64,000 nucleotides of DNA from Saccharospirillaceae bacterium (GCA_022448365.1 JAKVCS010000003.1:186001-250000), one strand, 5' to 3'; positions 10,392 to 23,849 are shown, numbered from the stretch's first letter. Numbers and translations: made by a program. Notes: generated by a model from the sequence alone, not told the origin.

Positions 10392-11735
10392 TTAATTCGA
10401 TTCCTGTGATCCATCTGGCTCAGCATACCTTTTTAATGGTGACTGCTGGTTGAGCTGACGCAAATGCTCAAGTTTGTGCCCTATTTTACCTTCAAGCCCC
10501 CGCGGGGTCGGCTCGTATAGTCGAGTATTGCGAATCTCTTCGGGGAAATAATTTTCCCCTGCAGCAAACGCATCCGGCTCATTATGAGCGTAACGGTATT
10601 CTGCACCGTAACCGGACTCTTTCATTAATTTTGTCGGTGCATTGCGAAGATGCAGCGGAACTTCATGGCTTGGCTGCTCTGCCACCAGAGCTTTTGCTTT
10701 ATTGAAAGCCATATACACCGCATTACTTTTCGGCGCGCAAGCGAGATATGAAACAGCCTGCGCAAGAGCAAGCTCTCCCTCAGGACTCCCAAGCCGGGTT
10801 TGAACATCCCATGCATTCACACACAATTCCAGCGCCCGCGGATCCGCATTGCCAATGTCTTCAGAAGCCATACGAACCACGCGACGGGCAATATAAAGTG
10901 GGTCACAACCACCATCCAGAATCCGAACGAACCAATACATTGCGGCATCCGGATCAGAGCCGCGAACCGACTTATGCAGCGCCGAGATCTGGTCGTAAAA
11001 AGCTTCCCCGCCTTTATCAAAACGGCGCAGATTGTTCGCCAATAACTGATCGACGACATTTAAATCCAGGCGGTGTTCTGCTTTTGCTAACTGCAGCGCA
11101 AACTCCAGCAGATTAAGCGATTTACGCGCATCACCATCACTGGCCTGGGCAATTCGTCGTATTGCCTCTTGCTCAAACTGCGGTGCGCTATCCAGTTTGT
11201 TAAGCGCTTGCTCTAATACTTGCTCAATCTGGACTGGCGAGAGGCTTTTCAGAATATACACCTGTGCCCGTGACAGCAGTGCATTATTCAATTCAAACGA
11301 GGGGTTTTCTGTGGTGGCACCAACAAACAAGAAAGTGCCATCTTCAACATAGGGTAAAAATGCATCCTGCTGGGATTTACTAAACCGATGAACTTCATCG
11401 ATAAACAGAACGGTTTTTCGGCTTGCGGCGCGACTTTGCTGGGCTCGAATCACAGCCTCTCGAATATCCTTTACGCCCGACATCACCGCACTAATAGTGA
11501 TAAAAGTGGCATCGACATAATGAGCTATTAAGCGCGCCAGCGTGGTCTTACCGACCCCCGGCGGCCCCCAGAAAATGATGGAATGTAAGTCACCATTATC
11601 AAGACTGCGGCGCAACGGTGTGCCGTGGCCTACAATATGCTCCTGACCGACATATTCATCTAACGTCCGCGGCCTCAGGCGAGAGGCCAATGGTTCATAA
11701 GCGGGTTCTGAAGACCCAAACAGATCATCCGTCAC
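10392..11735 (-). CDS. rarA: Replication-associated recombination protein A (RarA/MgsA)
   Basis: This 447-residue AAA+ ATPase related to clamp loaders and RuvB has Walker A GPPGVGKTT (about 57-65), Walker B VLFIDEVHRF, sensor 1 GATTENPSFE, and a C-terminal tetramerisation region ending in the basic LEGKIGHKLEHLRQLN segment. It acts at stalled replication forks with SSB. It lies 17 bases after lolA and touches crcB. The lolA-rarA order is widespread in gammaproteobacteria. Confidence 0.95.
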   Translation of the reverse strand: MTDDLFGSSEPAYEPLASRLRPRTLDEYVGQEHIVGHGTPLRRSLDNGDLHSIIFWGPPGVGKTTLARLIAHYVDATFITISAVMSGVKDIREAVIRAQQSRAASRKTVLFIDEVHRFSKSQQDAFLPYVEDGTFLFVGATTENPSFELNNALLSRAQVYILKSLSPVQIEQVLEQALNKLDSAPQFEQEAIRRIAQASDGDARKSLNLLEFALQLAKAEHRLDLNVVDQLLANNLRRFDKGGEAFYDQISALHKSVRGSDPDAAMYWFVRILDGGCDPLYIARRVVRMASEDIGNADPRALELCVNAWDVQTRLGSPEGELALAQAVSYLACAPKSNAVYMAFNKAKALVAEQPSHEVPLHLRNAPTKLMKESGYGAEYRYAHNEPDAFAAGENYFPEEIRNTRLYEPTPRGLEGKIGHKLEHLRQLNQQSPLKRYAEPDGSQESN

Positions 11736-11752
11736 AACAGCTGGTACTCACC

Positions 11753-12403
11753 TTAAAAGGATTTGCGACCATCAATCACATCCACACCTTCCGGCACATC
11801 GAAGATAAACGCTTGCTCGTCGATAGCTTCATTGGCTTTTTGATCACTAAAAATAATTTCAGTGAGCTGACCCGCCGCATCAAAGATCATCATCCGTTCC
11901 AGGGTATTAGCGCGATAATGGAATTCCAGTGATTGAAATAGTTGACTAGGATCTTTAGGTACTAACTGGAACAACGAGTTCTCTCCCGACGCTTCATGAC
12001 TGACAGCGAAACTGGCATCAATTTGACTTGTATCGCCACTCAGCAACAGCGCTGGAGTCTCCTGAACCCTTAAATCCATATTACGAATGGTGACCTGCTC
12101 AAGATCCATATCGTAGACCCAGATAAGCAGACCATCCGATATCACGAGTTGCGCAAAGGGGTCTTCCGTCTCCCAGCGCATTTTTCCAGGCTTGGCTACG
12201 CTGAGCGTACCCTGCATCTGCTGCAAAACCTCACCCCCCTGGGCTTTGGAAGTCTGCACAAAAGCCGCCTGGAAATTCTCCATCCCCTGCAATTGCGCCA
12301 GAAACTTTTCTAGGTCTGAATTGTGCGTGTTTGACGCCAATGCAAATGACGACATAAAAAGAGTGAAGGTCAATATTGCGCGAGAGAGCATACTGTTGGG
12401 CAT
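11753..12403 (-). CDS. lolA: Outer-membrane lipoprotein carrier LolA
   Basis: This 216-residue periplasmic chaperone has an N-terminal signal peptide (hydrophobic core ILTFTLFMSSFALAS, cleavage expected near residue 23). The mature domain has the LolA pattern: FVQTSKAQGGEVLQQMQGTLSVAKPGKMRWE, then DPFAQLVISDGLLIWVYD. It ferries lipoproteins from LolCDE to LolB. The gene lies 27 bases after ftsK and before rarA. Confidence 0.93.
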   Translation of the reverse strand: MPNSMLSRAILTFTLFMSSFALASNTHNSDLEKFLAQLQGMENFQAAFVQTSKAQGGEVLQQMQGTLSVAKPGKMRWETEDPFAQLVISDGLLIWVYDMDLEQVTIRNMDLRVQETPALLLSGDTSQIDASFAVSHEASGENSLFQLVPKDPSQLFQSLEFHYRANTLERMMIFDAAGQLTEIIFSDQKANEAIDEQAFIFDVPEGVDVIDGRKSF

Positions 12404-12430
12404 TCCTGTTGCTGAGTGTTTGAAAAATGA

Positions 12431-15214
12431 TTATTGCGGTGCAGCACGGGCAATAACTTCCCGGGCACCGTTGTGAGCTGGAGGTGATACCACCCCTGAT
12501 GCCTCCATCGTTTCAACCAGACGCGCAGCGCGGTTATAACCAATACGAAGCTTGCGCTGTACCGATGAAATGGAGCATTTACCCGATTCGGTTACAAATG
12601 CGACGGCCTGATCATAAAGATCGTCTTTTTCATCGCCGCCTTCGACTCCCGGAACACCATCCCCCTCCCCACCCTGAGTGATTTCTTCAATATATTCGGG
12701 TTCTCCGCGCTGCTTCCACTCTGCAACCAGGCGATGAACTTCATCATCATCAACAAAGGCACCATGAACACGCTCTGGCAGGGCGCTGCCAGGGGGCATA
12801 AATAACATATCACCATGCCCAAGTAGTTGCTCAGCACCGCCTTGATCAAGAATGGTTCGGGAATCGATTTTAGAGGATACCTGGAACGCAATTCGGGTTG
12901 GCACGTTGGCCTTAATCAAACCGGTAATCACGTCTACCGATGGTCGCTGTGTTGCCAGCACCATGTGAATACCCGCTGCACGAGCCTTTTGCGCAATCCG
13001 GGCAATCAACTCCTCCACTTTCTTACCGACCATCATCATCATGTCAGCAAACTCATCGATGACAATCACAATATAAGGTAGCGGTTCGAGTGTCGGTGGT
13101 GTGGTATCGAATGACTTATCAATCTGCCAGGTAGGATCAATAATCGACTCACCGGCGTCGATTGCATCTTTAACCTTTTTGTTGAACCCCGCGATGTTCC
13201 GTACGCCCATTGCAGCCATCAGCTGATAACGACGTTCCATTTCCTCTACCGACCATCGCAACCCATTATGAGCCTCTTTCATATCGGTAATAACGGGCGT
13301 CAGTAGATGGGGTATGCCTTCGTAAACCGACAATTCCAACATTTTGGGATCCACCAGAATCAGCCTCAGTTCTTCTGGCGTGGCTTTGAACAACAACGAC
13401 AACAACATCGCATTAACGCCGACTGACTTACCGGAGCCGGTGGTGCCTGCGACCAGCATGTGCGGTGCTTTTGCCAAATCCGTAACGATTGGATTGCCAC
13501 CGATGTCGTGTCCCAGAGCAATGGTCAACGGAGATTTGCTTTTGTCGTATTCTTTTGAGGCCAACACTTCTGAGATACAGACCATGGCACGGTTTTCATT
13601 TGGAACCTCAATCCCCATAACCGATTTACCCGGGATAACCTCAACCACACGCACCGCCACCATAGCCATGGAACGTGCCAAATCCCGGGCTAATCCGGAA
13701 ATTTTACTGGCCTTTACGCCAGGAGCTGGCTGTATTTCGAATCGGGTAATGACCGGACCAGGCGCAACCGCCGTGACCTCAACCTTAACGCCAAAATCAG
13801 CCAGTTTCTGAACCAGCATCTGAGACATTTCCTGAAGTCGTTCTGGTGCAAAACCAGCGCCCTGGTCTGTTCGAGGTGGGTCTAGCAATGCAATTGAAGG
13901 CAGCGGCTGATCAGCCTTGAATAAGTTACCCTGTAATTCGCGAGTCGCGCGCTCAGATAAACCACTGTCTTTCTTTTCCAGAGGCTGAATTGGAATTTCC
14001 TTATCTGCACTCTCCCGCGCAATAGCGACGCTATCTTGCTGCTGTAACTCCGCTTTTCTGGTTTGCGAACGGTTGGTATACGCTGCACCGTTTGGAGCCA
14101 GATCCGTCGCAACCGTTCCGGAAGAAACCGGCTGAACCGTTGGCGGCTCTGCGCGAGTCGCTCTAGCAACCTGTTTTTTCATGACATCCGCTGGACTCGA
14201 CGCAGATACTTCGACAATGTCATCCACAACAGGCAAAGAATCGAGAGTAGCACCTTCAACCGATAGATCCGCAATGGGGTCATCAAACTCGACATCAAGG
14301 GGCGTAAAACAGAATTCTTCCGATGCATCCAAGAGCTGCGATTCAGTGGATTCTGAGTCACTCGAATGGGCATTGCGCTTATTCTTCGCTGCGTCTTTTC
14401 TTCGCCTGATTTTATCCTTTAAACGGGCTAAGACGCCCTCAGGACGCTCTCCCGAGGGGCCGTTCATTACCTCGGTTCCAGCAGAAACAACAGTAAGATC
14501 ATCACTTAAAGTAACCGCATCCTGATCAGTCACCGGCATTTCCGGACCACACTGATTTGCATCGGCCTTTTCCGGTGCAACCGGTTTACGAACAAGGCGC
14601 TGCGGCAAGCCCATCAAAAAATCACCAATACGTTCAAACAGTGCCAGCCAGGAAAACTCCAGAAATAATACTAAGCCCAGAGCCAGTGACGCTGTGGTTA
14701 TAACAACAGAGCCGGCAAAACCGAACAAAGGCCACAATAACGACATCAAGGATTGCCCAAGAGCACCACCAGGACCCGCTGGCAGCCATGCCGAGTGCAA
14801 TACACTCACTTCAGCCAATGCACATAAGCTCGCAACAGTAATCAGAATGCCGATTAAACGGACATACCAGTGGCCAGCGTTATTTTTTTGCCTTCGGAAA
14901 AGCAGTCCTAAGCGAGCGATTGTCAGCAGAGGTAATGCGAACGCAAGAAAGCCAAGCGCATGAAATAGAAAGTCGGCAATGTATGCGCCCACCTGTCCTG
15001 CTGCATTGGTTTCAGAGGAATAACCAACAGCAGCCCAGCCATTTTGTTCAGGAGAATAGGAGCCCAGCGCAAGCAACAGTAGCAGCGATCCAACCAGCAG
15101 CAAAAGAAAAACCGCATCCTGGCGTTTTCTCCAGTTGGTTGGCCTGATGTCTGAACCTTGTGCACCCGCTGGTGCAGTCGTATCAAGATCTTGGCAAGAC
15201 TTATCCTCAGACAA
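12431..15214 (-). CDS. ftsK: DNA translocase FtsK
   Basis: This 927-residue protein has four or five transmembrane helices within residues about 30-190, an acidic/low-complexity linker (about 200-430), and a RecA-like motor with Walker [16 protein letters not shown] and Walker [17 protein letters not shown]-terminal winged-helix gamma domain ([23 protein letters not shown]) reads KOPS sequences. It couples septation to chromosome dimer resolution at dif with XerCD. Downstream lolA, rarA, crcB, serS and cysG run on the same strand; aat is divergent. Confidence 0.97.
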   Translation of the reverse strand: MSEDKSCQDLDTTAPAGAQGSDIRPTNWRKRQDAVFLLLLVGSLLLLLALGSYSPEQNGWAAVGYSSETNAAGQVGAYIADFLFHALGFLAFALPLLTIARLGLLFRRQKNNAGHWYVRLIGILITVASLCALAEVSVLHSAWLPAGPGGALGQSLMSLLWPLFGFAGSVVITTASLALGLVLFLEFSWLALFERIGDFLMGLPQRLVRKPVAPEKADANQCGPEMPVTDQDAVTLSDDLTVVSAGTEVMNGPSGERPEGVLARLKDKIRRRKDAAKNKRNAHSSDSESTESQLLDASEEFCFTPLDVEFDDPIADLSVEGATLDSLPVVDDIVEVSASSPADVMKKQVARATRAEPPTVQPVSSGTVATDLAPNGAAYTNRSQTRKAELQQQDSVAIARESADKEIPIQPLEKKDSGLSERATRELQGNLFKADQPLPSIALLDPPRTDQGAGFAPERLQEMSQMLVQKLADFGVKVEVTAVAPGPVITRFEIQPAPGVKASKISGLARDLARSMAMVAVRVVEVIPGKSVMGIEVPNENRAMVCISEVLASKEYDKSKSPLTIALGHDIGGNPIVTDLAKAPHMLVAGTTGSGKSVGVNAMLLSLLFKATPEELRLILVDPKMLELSVYEGIPHLLTPVITDMKEAHNGLRWSVEEMERRYQLMAAMGVRNIAGFNKKVKDAIDAGESIIDPTWQIDKSFDTTPPTLEPLPYIVIVIDEFADMMMMVGKKVEELIARIAQKARAAGIHMVLATQRPSVDVITGLIKANVPTRIAFQVSSKIDSRTILDQGGAEQLLGHGDMLFMPPGSALPERVHGAFVDDDEVHRLVAEWKQRGEPEYIEEITQGGEGDGVPGVEGGDEKDDLYDQAVAFVTESGKCSISSVQRKLRIGYNRAARLVETMEASGVVSPPAHNGAREVIARAAPQ

Positions 15215-15268
15215 ATCGCGTTCCTGTTACACTTAAGATGAAAAAGCAGAGTTTACCACGGGTTTTAC

Positions 15269-15985
15269 ATGATTGATTGGTTGGATGATACACAACCTCC
15301 TAAATTCCCCAATAGCAGACAAGCACTGGATGATCCGAATGGATTACTGGCCGCCGGGGGATGCCTGACTCCGCGATGGCTCGACGAAGCATACCGTCAG
15401 GGTATATTCCCGTGGAACGACCCTGATGAAGTGCGCCTTTGGTGGTCTCCGGCGCCTCGAGCCGTAATCACCCGGGACAGCTTCCGGCTTTCACGGACAG
15501 TAAGAAAGCTTATTAAGCGCATGGATAAGCCTAGCGTTACTATAAATCAGGCATTTGATCAGGTAATCGATAGCTGCGCGGAACCCCGTGAATACCAGCA
15601 AGGAACCTGGATTGACGAAGACATCCTGCACCATTACAAGCGACTTTGGCTGAATGGTCGAGCGCTGAGTATTGAGCATTGGAATTCCGATGGAAATCTA
15701 ATCGGAGGTTGTTACGGCGTTGTGAAAGGCGCGGTGTTTTTTGGCGAGTCTATGTTCTCCAGAGAGGCCAATGCTTCAAAGATAGCGTTTGCAGTTGCTG
15801 CACCGGTCTTGCTGAAGGCTGGCATCCAGCTGATTGATTGCCAGATGCATACCGACCACCTCGCTCAATTTGGCGCTACAGAGATTGATCGCAACCACTT
15901 TGAGGCCCTCCTCCGACACTTTACCCAACAACCTACACAGCTTAAATTGCCAGCCGTCATCGGGTTAACGGAGAACAACACATGA
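15269..15985 (+). CDS. aat: Leucyl/phenylalanyl-tRNA-protein transferase
   Basis: This 238-residue protein contains the Aat signatures GLLAAGGCLTPRWLDEAYRQGIFPWN, LWWSPAPRAVI and GGCYGVVKGAVFFGESMFS. It adds Leu or Phe to N-terminal Lys/Arg of proteins, creating N-degrons recognised by ClpS-ClpAP. ClpA and ClpS are encoded 1-3 kb downstream. It overlaps bpt by 4 bases (ATGA), so the two transferases are translationally coupled. Confidence 0.96.
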   Translation: MIDWLDDTQPPKFPNSRQALDDPNGLLAAGGCLTPRWLDEAYRQGIFPWNDPDEVRLWWSPAPRAVITRDSFRLSRTVRKLIKRMDKPSVTINQAFDQVIDSCAEPREYQQGTWIDEDILHHYKRLWLNGRALSIEHWNSDGNLIGGCYGVVKGAVFFGESMFSREANASKIAFAVAAPVLLKAGIQLIDCQMHTDHLAQFGATEIDRNHFEALLRHFTQQPTQLKLPAVIGLTENNT

Positions 15986-16686
15986 AACAAATACGTGTTT
16001 TTCTGCCAAACGAGAGCGACACCTGCTCTTATCTACCACAATTCCAATCCCGAAGCCTATATGTCGACCCAAGGATTGAGCTTAACCAAGAGATGCTATC
16101 GCTACTGAACCAAAAAGGCTTTCGCCGTAGTGGCAGAGTGGTTTATCGGCCAGAGTGCCCCAGCTGCAATGCCTGCACACCACTGCGCATCCTTACTGAC
16201 AATCTTGAGTTGAGCCGCTCACAAAAACGCATCATGAAACGCAATCGCGACCTGGAACTGAGGATCGAAAGCCCCATTGACGGAGCATTGCACTACCCAC
16301 TTTACGAAAACTACATTATCCAACGTCATGCTGACGGCGACATGTACCCACCATCCTTTGAACAATATCAGGGATTCCTCCTTGAAGACTTCGACACCAC
16401 ACGTTTTTTATGTGCCTACAAGGACAATCAGCTGCTGGGGGTTCTGGTGTTTGATCAATTGGATGACGGGTTATCTTCGGTGTATTGTTTTTTTGATCCA
16501 GAACAGTCGAAGCGCTCTCCCGCCATGTTCCTGATATTGTCGCTTTCCGCGATCAGCAATCAACTCGACCTGAGATACAACTATCTGGGGTATCAGGTGG
16601 ATGGTTGCCGCAAAATGGCTTACAAAAGGCAATTCTCTCCACTGGAAGCGTTAATTGATGATGAGTGGCAAGCGATTCAGAGATAG
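15982..16686 (+). CDS. bpt: Aspartate/glutamate leucyltransferase (Bpt/Ate)
   Basis: This 234-residue arginyltransferase-related enzyme has the cysteine cluster RPECPSCNACTPLRI near residue 55 and the GNAT-like second half (LLGVLVFDQLDDGLSSVYCFFDP, YLGYQVDGCRKMAYKRQF). The bacterial Bpt class transfers Leu to N-terminal Asp/Glu. It is coupled to aat and precedes infA, the same order as in Pseudomonas. Confidence 0.94.
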   Translation: MKQIRVFLPNESDTCSYLPQFQSRSLYVDPRIELNQEMLSLLNQKGFRRSGRVVYRPECPSCNACTPLRILTDNLELSRSQKRIMKRNRDLELRIESPIDGALHYPLYENYIIQRHADGDMYPPSFEQYQGFLLEDFDTTRFLCAYKDNQLLGVLVFDQLDDGLSSVYCFFDPEQSKRSPAMFLILSLSAISNQLDLRYNYLGYQVDGCRKMAYKRQFSPLEALIDDEWQAIQR

Positions 16687-16774
16687 CCCTTTGCTTTTAC
16701 AGAGAATTGAGGCAGAATGCGCGCGCATTGTACTAACCAAGCGGGCATAAGCTCAGCGTCTAAACAGGTGACGA

Positions 16775-16993
16775 ATGGCAAAAGATGATCACATTGAAAT
16801 GGAAGGCGAGGTAATTGATACCCTTCCGAACACTATGTTCCGTGTAAAACTGGAAAACGGACACGTAGTTACTGCTCATATTTCAGGCAAAATGCGTAAG
16901 AACTACATCCGCATCCTGACTGGAGATAAGGTAAAAGTGGAGTTGACTCCATACGATCTGAGCAAAGGCCGCATCACCTACAGAGCGCGTTAA
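16775..16993 (+). CDS. infA: Translation initiation factor IF-1
   Basis: This 72-residue S1/OB-fold protein carries the near-invariant segments [40 protein letters not shown] and GRITYRAR. The upstream 88 bases hold its leader; no attenuator was noticed. Confidence 0.98.
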   Translation: MAKDDHIEMEGEVIDTLPNTMFRVKLENGHVVTAHISGKMRKNYIRILTGDKVKVELTPYDLSKGRITYRAR

Positions 16994-17003
16994 TTTACGT
17001 GCC

Positions 17004-17036
17004 GCGCTTGCCTCATTTTCACTGAAAGGCAAGCGC
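17004..17036. terminator. Hairpin between convergent infA and clpA
   Basis: Arms GCGCTTGCCT (17004-17013) and AGGCAAGCGC (17027-17036) form a perfect 10-bp stem with a 13-base loop. There is no T-run, so it could act as an RNA 3'-end stabiliser or a factor-assisted terminator. Confidence 0.5.
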
Positions 17037-17048
17037 AACAAGGTTCCG

Positions 17049-19310
17049 TTAAGCCGGAACCTCCTCTATCAATTCAATCGCAATATCTCCGTCCTCCACA
17101 AGAATATCAACCTCTCCACCCCGATCGGCCAGGTCACCAAACAGAATTTTCTCTGCCAGTGGTTTTTTGATCTTATCCTGCACCAGACGATTCATCGGTC
17201 GAGCACCCATTTTCTCATCATAGCCATGCTCACCTAGCCACTGTTTAGCCTCTTCGGATACGTTCAGCATCACTCGCTTCTCATCCAATTGACCTTGAAG
17301 TTCGGCTATGAACTTGTCAACCACATGCAGAATCGTATCTTTTGACAACGGAGCAAACTGAATAACAGAATCGAGGCGATTTCGGAACTCAGGGGTAAAG
17401 ACCTTCTTCAGCTCTTCAGCACCGTCAACAGAATGATCCTGCTGGGTAAAACCAATACTGTTACGACTCATCATCTGAGCACCTGCATTGGTCGTCATGA
17501 TCAAAATCACATTGCGGAAATCCGTCTTACGACCATTGTTATCCGTCAAGGTGCCGTGATCCATAACCTGCAACAAAATATTAAACACCTCGGGGTGAGC
17601 TTTCTCAATCTCATCGAGCAGCAGCACGCAGTGGGGGTTCTTGTTCACCGCTTCGGTCAGCAAGCCACCCTGGTCATAACCGACATAACCCGGAGGAGCG
17701 CCAATGAGGCGAGAGACTGTATGGCGTTCCATATATTCCGACATATCGAAACGAACCAGCTCCATTCCCATGACTGATGCAAGCTGCTTCGATACTTCCG
17801 TTTTACCAACACCGGTAGGACCGGCAAACAGGAATGAACCTATTGGCTTTTCGGGAGCATTCAGGCCAGCACGAGACATTTTAACCGCCGTCGACAAGCT
17901 TTGTATCGCTTCATCCTGACCAAATACGACCATGGATAATTTGTCTTCAAGCTTGAACAGCAACTCTTTATCAGATGCTGAAACAGACTTTGGTGGAATA
18001 CGGGCAATTGATGCAACCACCTGCTCAATCTCGCCGACGCCGATAACTTTTTTGCGCTTACTCTGCGGCAGCAAGTGCTGCTGAGCACCAACTTCATCAA
18101 TCACATCGATCGCCTTATCTGGCTGATTGCGATCATTGATGTAGCGATCTGCTAACTCTGCAGCAGCTTTGAGTGCTTTATCGGTGTAACGAATTGCATG
18201 ATGCTCCTCAAAACGCGATTTTAGCCCCTTCAGGATCTTATACGTATCGTCCACTGAGGGCTGAGCTACGTCGATTTTCTGGAAGCGACGCGTCAGCGCA
18301 CTGTCTTTCTCAAAAATACCGCGGAATTCTGTAAAGGTAGTGGAACCAACACAACGAATTTCACCTGAGCTCAGCAGCGGCTTAAGCAGGTTGCTTGCAT
18401 CCATCACACCACCTGATGCCGCACCGGCGCCAATGATGGTATGAATCTCATCGATGAACAAAATACCATGAGGCTGCTTTTTGAGCTCAGCCAACAAAGC
18501 CTTAAAACGCTTTTCAAAATCCCCGCGATATTTTGTTCCTGCCAATAATGCACCCATATCAAGGCTGTACACTACCGCATCTTTGATCACCTCTGGTACA
18601 TCCTGATCAACAATACGTTTAGCAAGACCTTCAACAATAGCTGTCTTACCGACACCGGAATCGCCAACCAGCAATGGATTATTCTTGCGGCGGCGTGCAA
18701 GAATCTGAACAAGGCGACCAACTTCAAAATCACGCCCAATCAGCGGATCAATTTTACCCTCTTTTGCCGACCTATTGAGATTGGTGGCATACCCTTCAAG
18801 AGCATTTTTACCGCTACTTTCACCCTCTTCCTCAGGAGATTCTGCCATCTGGTCGGAACTCTCTTCCGGACCGGAAACTTTGGAAATACCGTGAGATATG
18901 TAGTTAACAACGTCGATACGGGCGATATTTTGTTGCTTCAGGAAATAGACAGCCTGGCTTTCTTGCTCACTGAATATGGCGACCAGCACATTGGCACCAG
19001 TAACCTCAGACTTACCAGAAGACTGCACATGAAACACAGCGCGCTGCAGAACGCGCTGAAACCCAAGTGTTGGTTGCGTTTCTCGCTCCAGATCTGACTC
19101 TGGAATCAGAGGGGTGGTGGAATCCACAAACTCCTGCAGATCTTTTCTTAACTTAATTACATCCGCACCACAGGCCTCAAGTACCCTACCTGCAGCGTCA
19201 TTGTCGAGCAGAGCCAGCAACAGGTGCTCTACCGTCATAAACTCATGACGTTTTGTGCGAGCTTCCTTGAACGCTTCATTCAGTGTTTGCTCTAACTCAC
19301 GATTCAGCAT
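17049..19310 (-). CDS. clpA: ATP-dependent Clp protease ATP-binding subunit ClpA
   Basis: This 753-residue protein has the two-AAA layout: a Clp N-domain (about 1-145) that binds ClpS, AAA-1 with GDSGVGKTA and [12 protein letters not shown], and AAA-2 with GPTGVGKTE and [21 protein letters not shown]. It unfolds substrates for ClpP. The ClpP-docking loop in AAA-2 includes IGF (NSIGFTQQ). It is 15 bases downstream of clpS and probably co-transcribed. Together with Aat, Bpt and ClpS it completes the N-degron pathway within 5 kb. Confidence 0.97.
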   Translation of the reverse strand: MLNRELEQTLNEAFKEARTKRHEFMTVEHLLLALLDNDAAGRVLEACGADVIKLRKDLQEFVDSTTPLIPESDLERETQPTLGFQRVLQRAVFHVQSSGKSEVTGANVLVAIFSEQESQAVYFLKQQNIARIDVVNYISHGISKVSGPEESSDQMAESPEEEGESSGKNALEGYATNLNRSAKEGKIDPLIGRDFEVGRLVQILARRRKNNPLLVGDSGVGKTAIVEGLAKRIVDQDVPEVIKDAVVYSLDMGALLAGTKYRGDFEKRFKALLAELKKQPHGILFIDEIHTIIGAGAASGGVMDASNLLKPLLSSGEIRCVGSTTFTEFRGIFEKDSALTRRFQKIDVAQPSVDDTYKILKGLKSRFEEHHAIRYTDKALKAAAELADRYINDRNQPDKAIDVIDEVGAQQHLLPQSKRKKVIGVGEIEQVVASIARIPPKSVSASDKELLFKLEDKLSMVVFGQDEAIQSLSTAVKMSRAGLNAPEKPIGSFLFAGPTGVGKTEVSKQLASVMGMELVRFDMSEYMERHTVSRLIGAPPGYVGYDQGGLLTEAVNKNPHCVLLLDEIEKAHPEVFNILLQVMDHGTLTDNNGRKTDFRNVILIMTTNAGAQMMSRNSIGFTQQDHSVDGAEELKKVFTPEFRNRLDSVIQFAPLSKDTILHVVDKFIAELQGQLDEKRVMLNVSEEAKQWLGEHGYDEKMGARPMNRLVQDKIKKPLAEKILFGDLADRGGEVDILVEDGDIAIELIEEVPA

Positions 19311-19325
19311 AGCGCCTCCTAAGCG

Positions 19326-19694
19326 TTAATCTTCTACCGGTGCAATTTCACACATCAGCGGGTGCTGACAGTCTCTTGCATATTGATTCACTAAAGCCGC
19401 TTTAGTTTCAGCAATATCACGCGTATAAATTGCGCATACAGCACTGCCCTTATTGTGAACAGTGAGCATGATCTGGGTCGCCTCTTCAGAACCCTTATCA
19501 AAAAAGCTCTGCAATATTTCGACCACAAATTCCATCGGCGTGTAATCGTCATTCATCATAATGACGCTGTACATTGAAGGGCGCTTGAGCTCAGGCTTTG
19601 CAGTCTCAAACGCTACGCTCCCTTCGTCGCCGTAATCCGGTTCATCATTGTGTAATTCTAGTTGAGATTTGGGGGTATGAAGCATGGAGTTCAA
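19326..19694 (-). CDS. clpS: ClpS N-degron adaptor
   Basis: This 122-residue protein has a flexible acidic N-terminal extension (residues 1-35) that ends in the core [23 protein letters not shown]. The NDDYTPM loop and later [11 protein letters not shown] form the N-degron pocket. It delivers N-end-rule substrates to ClpA, encoded just downstream. Starts at residues 1 or 4 are both possible. Confidence 0.95.
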   Translation of the reverse strand: MNSMLHTPKSQLELHNDEPDYGDEGSVAFETAKPELKRPSMYSVIMMNDDYTPMEFVVEILQSFFDKGSEEATQIMLTVHNKGSAVCAIYTRDIAETKAALVNQYARDCQHPLMCEIAPVED

Positions 19695-19902
19695 TAATTG
19701 GTGGATGAAACACTATGATACTCTGCAGTGAACAGTGCTCCAACCACTGAAACAGGCTGATCCATAAGAAACAATCTATTCCGAATGCTTGACGAAATAT
19801 GGAGTGGCGCGTAGGGTTACAAAAAACGCCAGGACGGTGATATTCCATGTAACCTCTTGGCTATAAATGCCCGGTTTGAAAGGCTTGCAAAGGAGGTTCA
19901 GG

Positions 19903-20157
19903 ATGAAAACAGGGACAGTTAAATGGTTCAACAACGCTAAGGGTTATGGTTTTATTCTGGCAGATGGCAGTAATGAGGACCTGTTTGCTCATTACTCTAC
20001 GATCCAGATGGATGGTTATCGAACACTGAAGGCCGGTCAAGCCGTTCAATTCGATACCAAACCCAGTGACAAAGGTACGCATGCAATAAATATTCAGGCG
20101 CTTGAGTCTGAATCCAGCATTGCCCCGGAAGTTGATCAGCAACTCGAAGAAGCATGA
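19903..20157 (+). CDS. cspD: Cold-shock domain protein (CspD-type)
   Basis: This 84-residue protein has both RNP motifs of the cold-shock fold (KWFNNAKGYGFI and DLFAHYS) and a 15-residue acidic tail. The start at 19903 has a strong ribosome site (AGGAGG at 19891). Its place beside clpS and the monomeric isocitrate dehydrogenase is the CspD position in Pseudomonas. E. coli CspD inhibits replication in stationary phase; whether this one does is inference. Its stop codon is part of the terminator hairpin. Confidence 0.9.
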   Translation: MKTGTVKWFNNAKGYGFILADGSNEDLFAHYSTIQMDGYRTLKAGQAVQFDTKPSDKGTHAINIQALESESSIAPEVDQQLEEA

Positions 20158-20210
20158 ACACCAGCCATAAAAAAACCGCCATCTGGCGGTTTTTTTATGG
20201 CTGGTGTTCA
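20155..20210. terminator. Long perfect inverted-repeat terminator shared by cspD and idh
   Basis: Left arm 20155-20180 and right arm 20185-20210 are exact 26-base reverse complements around the loop atct. The inner part is a GC stem (CCGCC/GGCGG) flanked by A7 and T7, so it can terminate both convergent genes. The arm begins with the TGA stop of cspD and ends four bases before the idh stop codon. Confidence 0.9.
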
Positions 20211-20214
20211 TCAT

Positions 20215-22491
<2,277 letters not shown>

Positions 22492-22690
22492 TCAACAAAT
22501 AGGTTGCTTGTGGCAGCCAGGTTTCGGTTGAATCGCCCTTAAAAACTCGCCAACCGTATACTTGGCGAGTAATAATCAGATCAATAAACACATTATTTGG
22601 TTCATTCACCGATATTCCGGGCGCTAATTTGTAGTTTTTCTACAAAAATTGCAAGCTAGACGAAAGAATTAGTAGTTTTCTTACATATCT

Positions 22691-23323
22691 ATGGCAAAAC
22701 TGATCCTGCTTAACAAACCGTTTAATGTTCTCTCACAGTTTAGTGACTCTGAAGGTCGCTGCACGTTGAAGACGCATATTTCTGAAACAAATGTGTATCC
22801 CGCCGGCCGACTGGACTATGACTCAGAAGGCTTACTACTGCTAACTGATAACGGTCAGTTACAAGCGCAGATCGCCAATCCGAAGTTCAAAATGGAAAAG
22901 ACATACTGGGTTCAGGTTGAGGGGAATCCTGACGATGCCGCACTCGATGTATTGCGCCAGGGCGTCCTATTAAAAGATGGCCCAACCCGCCCAGCTAAAG
23001 TCAAAAAAATAGCCGAACCGGACATTTGGCAACGCGATCCTCCCATACGGCAGCGTCAGAACGACGTAACGCAATGGCTTGAAATAAAAATCTCTGAAGG
23101 CAGAAACCGCCAGGTACGTCGGATGACGGCACATATTGGATTTCCTACTCTTCGGCTTATCCGCACAGCCATTGGCAGCTGGTCACTGGAAACATTAAAC
23201 CCGGGCGAAAGTCGCTGCCTTTCGGTTCACATGCCGGAAACGAACCCAACCGCCAAACAACCACCGCGGAACAAACGCCAACAACGTCACAAACACAGAA
23301 GTGGCAGGAAACTAAAACGCTGA
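22691..23323 (+). CDS. rluE: 23S rRNA pseudouridine synthase RluE-like
   Basis: This 210-residue RsuA-family pseudouridine synthase has the catalytic aspartate in [15 protein letters not shown] (about residue 40) and the motif [21 protein letters not shown]. It lacks the N-terminal S4 domain, as RluE does; E. coli RluE modifies U2457. The basic C-terminal tail ([17 protein letters not shown]) is likely for rRNA contact. It stands divergent from idh across a 241-base regulatory gap. Confidence 0.88.
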   Translation: MAKLILLNKPFNVLSQFSDSEGRCTLKTHISETNVYPAGRLDYDSEGLLLLTDNGQLQAQIANPKFKMEKTYWVQVEGNPDDAALDVLRQGVLLKDGPTRPAKVKKIAEPDIWQRDPPIRQRQNDVTQWLEIKISEGRNRQVRRMTAHIGFPTLRLIRTAIGSWSLETLNPGESRCLSVHMPETNPTAKQPPRNKRQQRHKHRSGRKLKR

Positions 23324-23399
23324 TTGAATTTGAGCAACATCTTCGTCTTAGGTAGACTCTGCGGCCTTTTGCACTCTTTGGATCTGATAGGTTATTCGT

Positions 23400-23849
23400 A
23401 TGTCTGAACGCTGGACCCCGCATGCTACGGTTGCCACTGTTATCGAGCAAGATGGCCGCTTCCTGATGGTAGAGGAAGTATGTTCGGGCAAAACAGTGAT
23501 CAACCAGCCTGCGGGCCACGTTGAACAGGGAGAGACCATTCTTGATGCCGCTCGTCGTGAAACACTGGAAGAAACCGGCTGGACGGCTGAGCCGAAGCAC
23601 CTGATCGGTCTCTACACCTATACCGCCCCCAGCAATGGCGTTACCTACCATCGCTACTGCTTTGCCGCTGAAGCAGGTGAAGCAGTAGAAAATGCCGTGC
23701 TGGATGACGGCATCATCGGTTCGCGCTGGATGACCATTGAAGAATTACGCACCAGTCCCAACCTCCGGTCTGAAATGGTATTAACCTGTGTAGAGGACTA
23801 TCTCGCAGGGCGGAAATTTCCGCTGAAAATTATCGTCGAACACGCTTGA
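23400..23849 (+). CDS. nudJ: Nudix hydrolase, NudJ-like phosphatase
   Basis: This 149-residue protein has a complete Nudix box, G-x5-E-x7-RE-x2-EE-x-G, at about residues 39-61 (GHVEQGE ... RRETLEETGW). The N-terminus MSERWTPHATVATVIEQDGRFLMVEE matches NudJ, a HMP-PP and nucleoside di/triphosphatase encoded next to rluE and mnmA in many gammaproteobacteria. The exact substrate is not shown by the sequence. Confidence 0.88.
   Translation: MSERWTPHATVATVIEQDGRFLMVEEVCSGKTVINQPAGHVEQGETILDAARRETLEETGWTAEPKHLIGLYTYTAPSNGVTYHRYCFAAEAGEAVENAVLDDGIIGSRWMTIEELRTSPNLRSEMVLTCVEDYLAGRKFPLKIIVEHA

Noticed and set aside
13344-13811. 155-codon plus-strand frame opposite ftsK
   Set aside because: It lies wholly inside the clear FtsK motor domain on the other strand and looks like codon-bias shadow.
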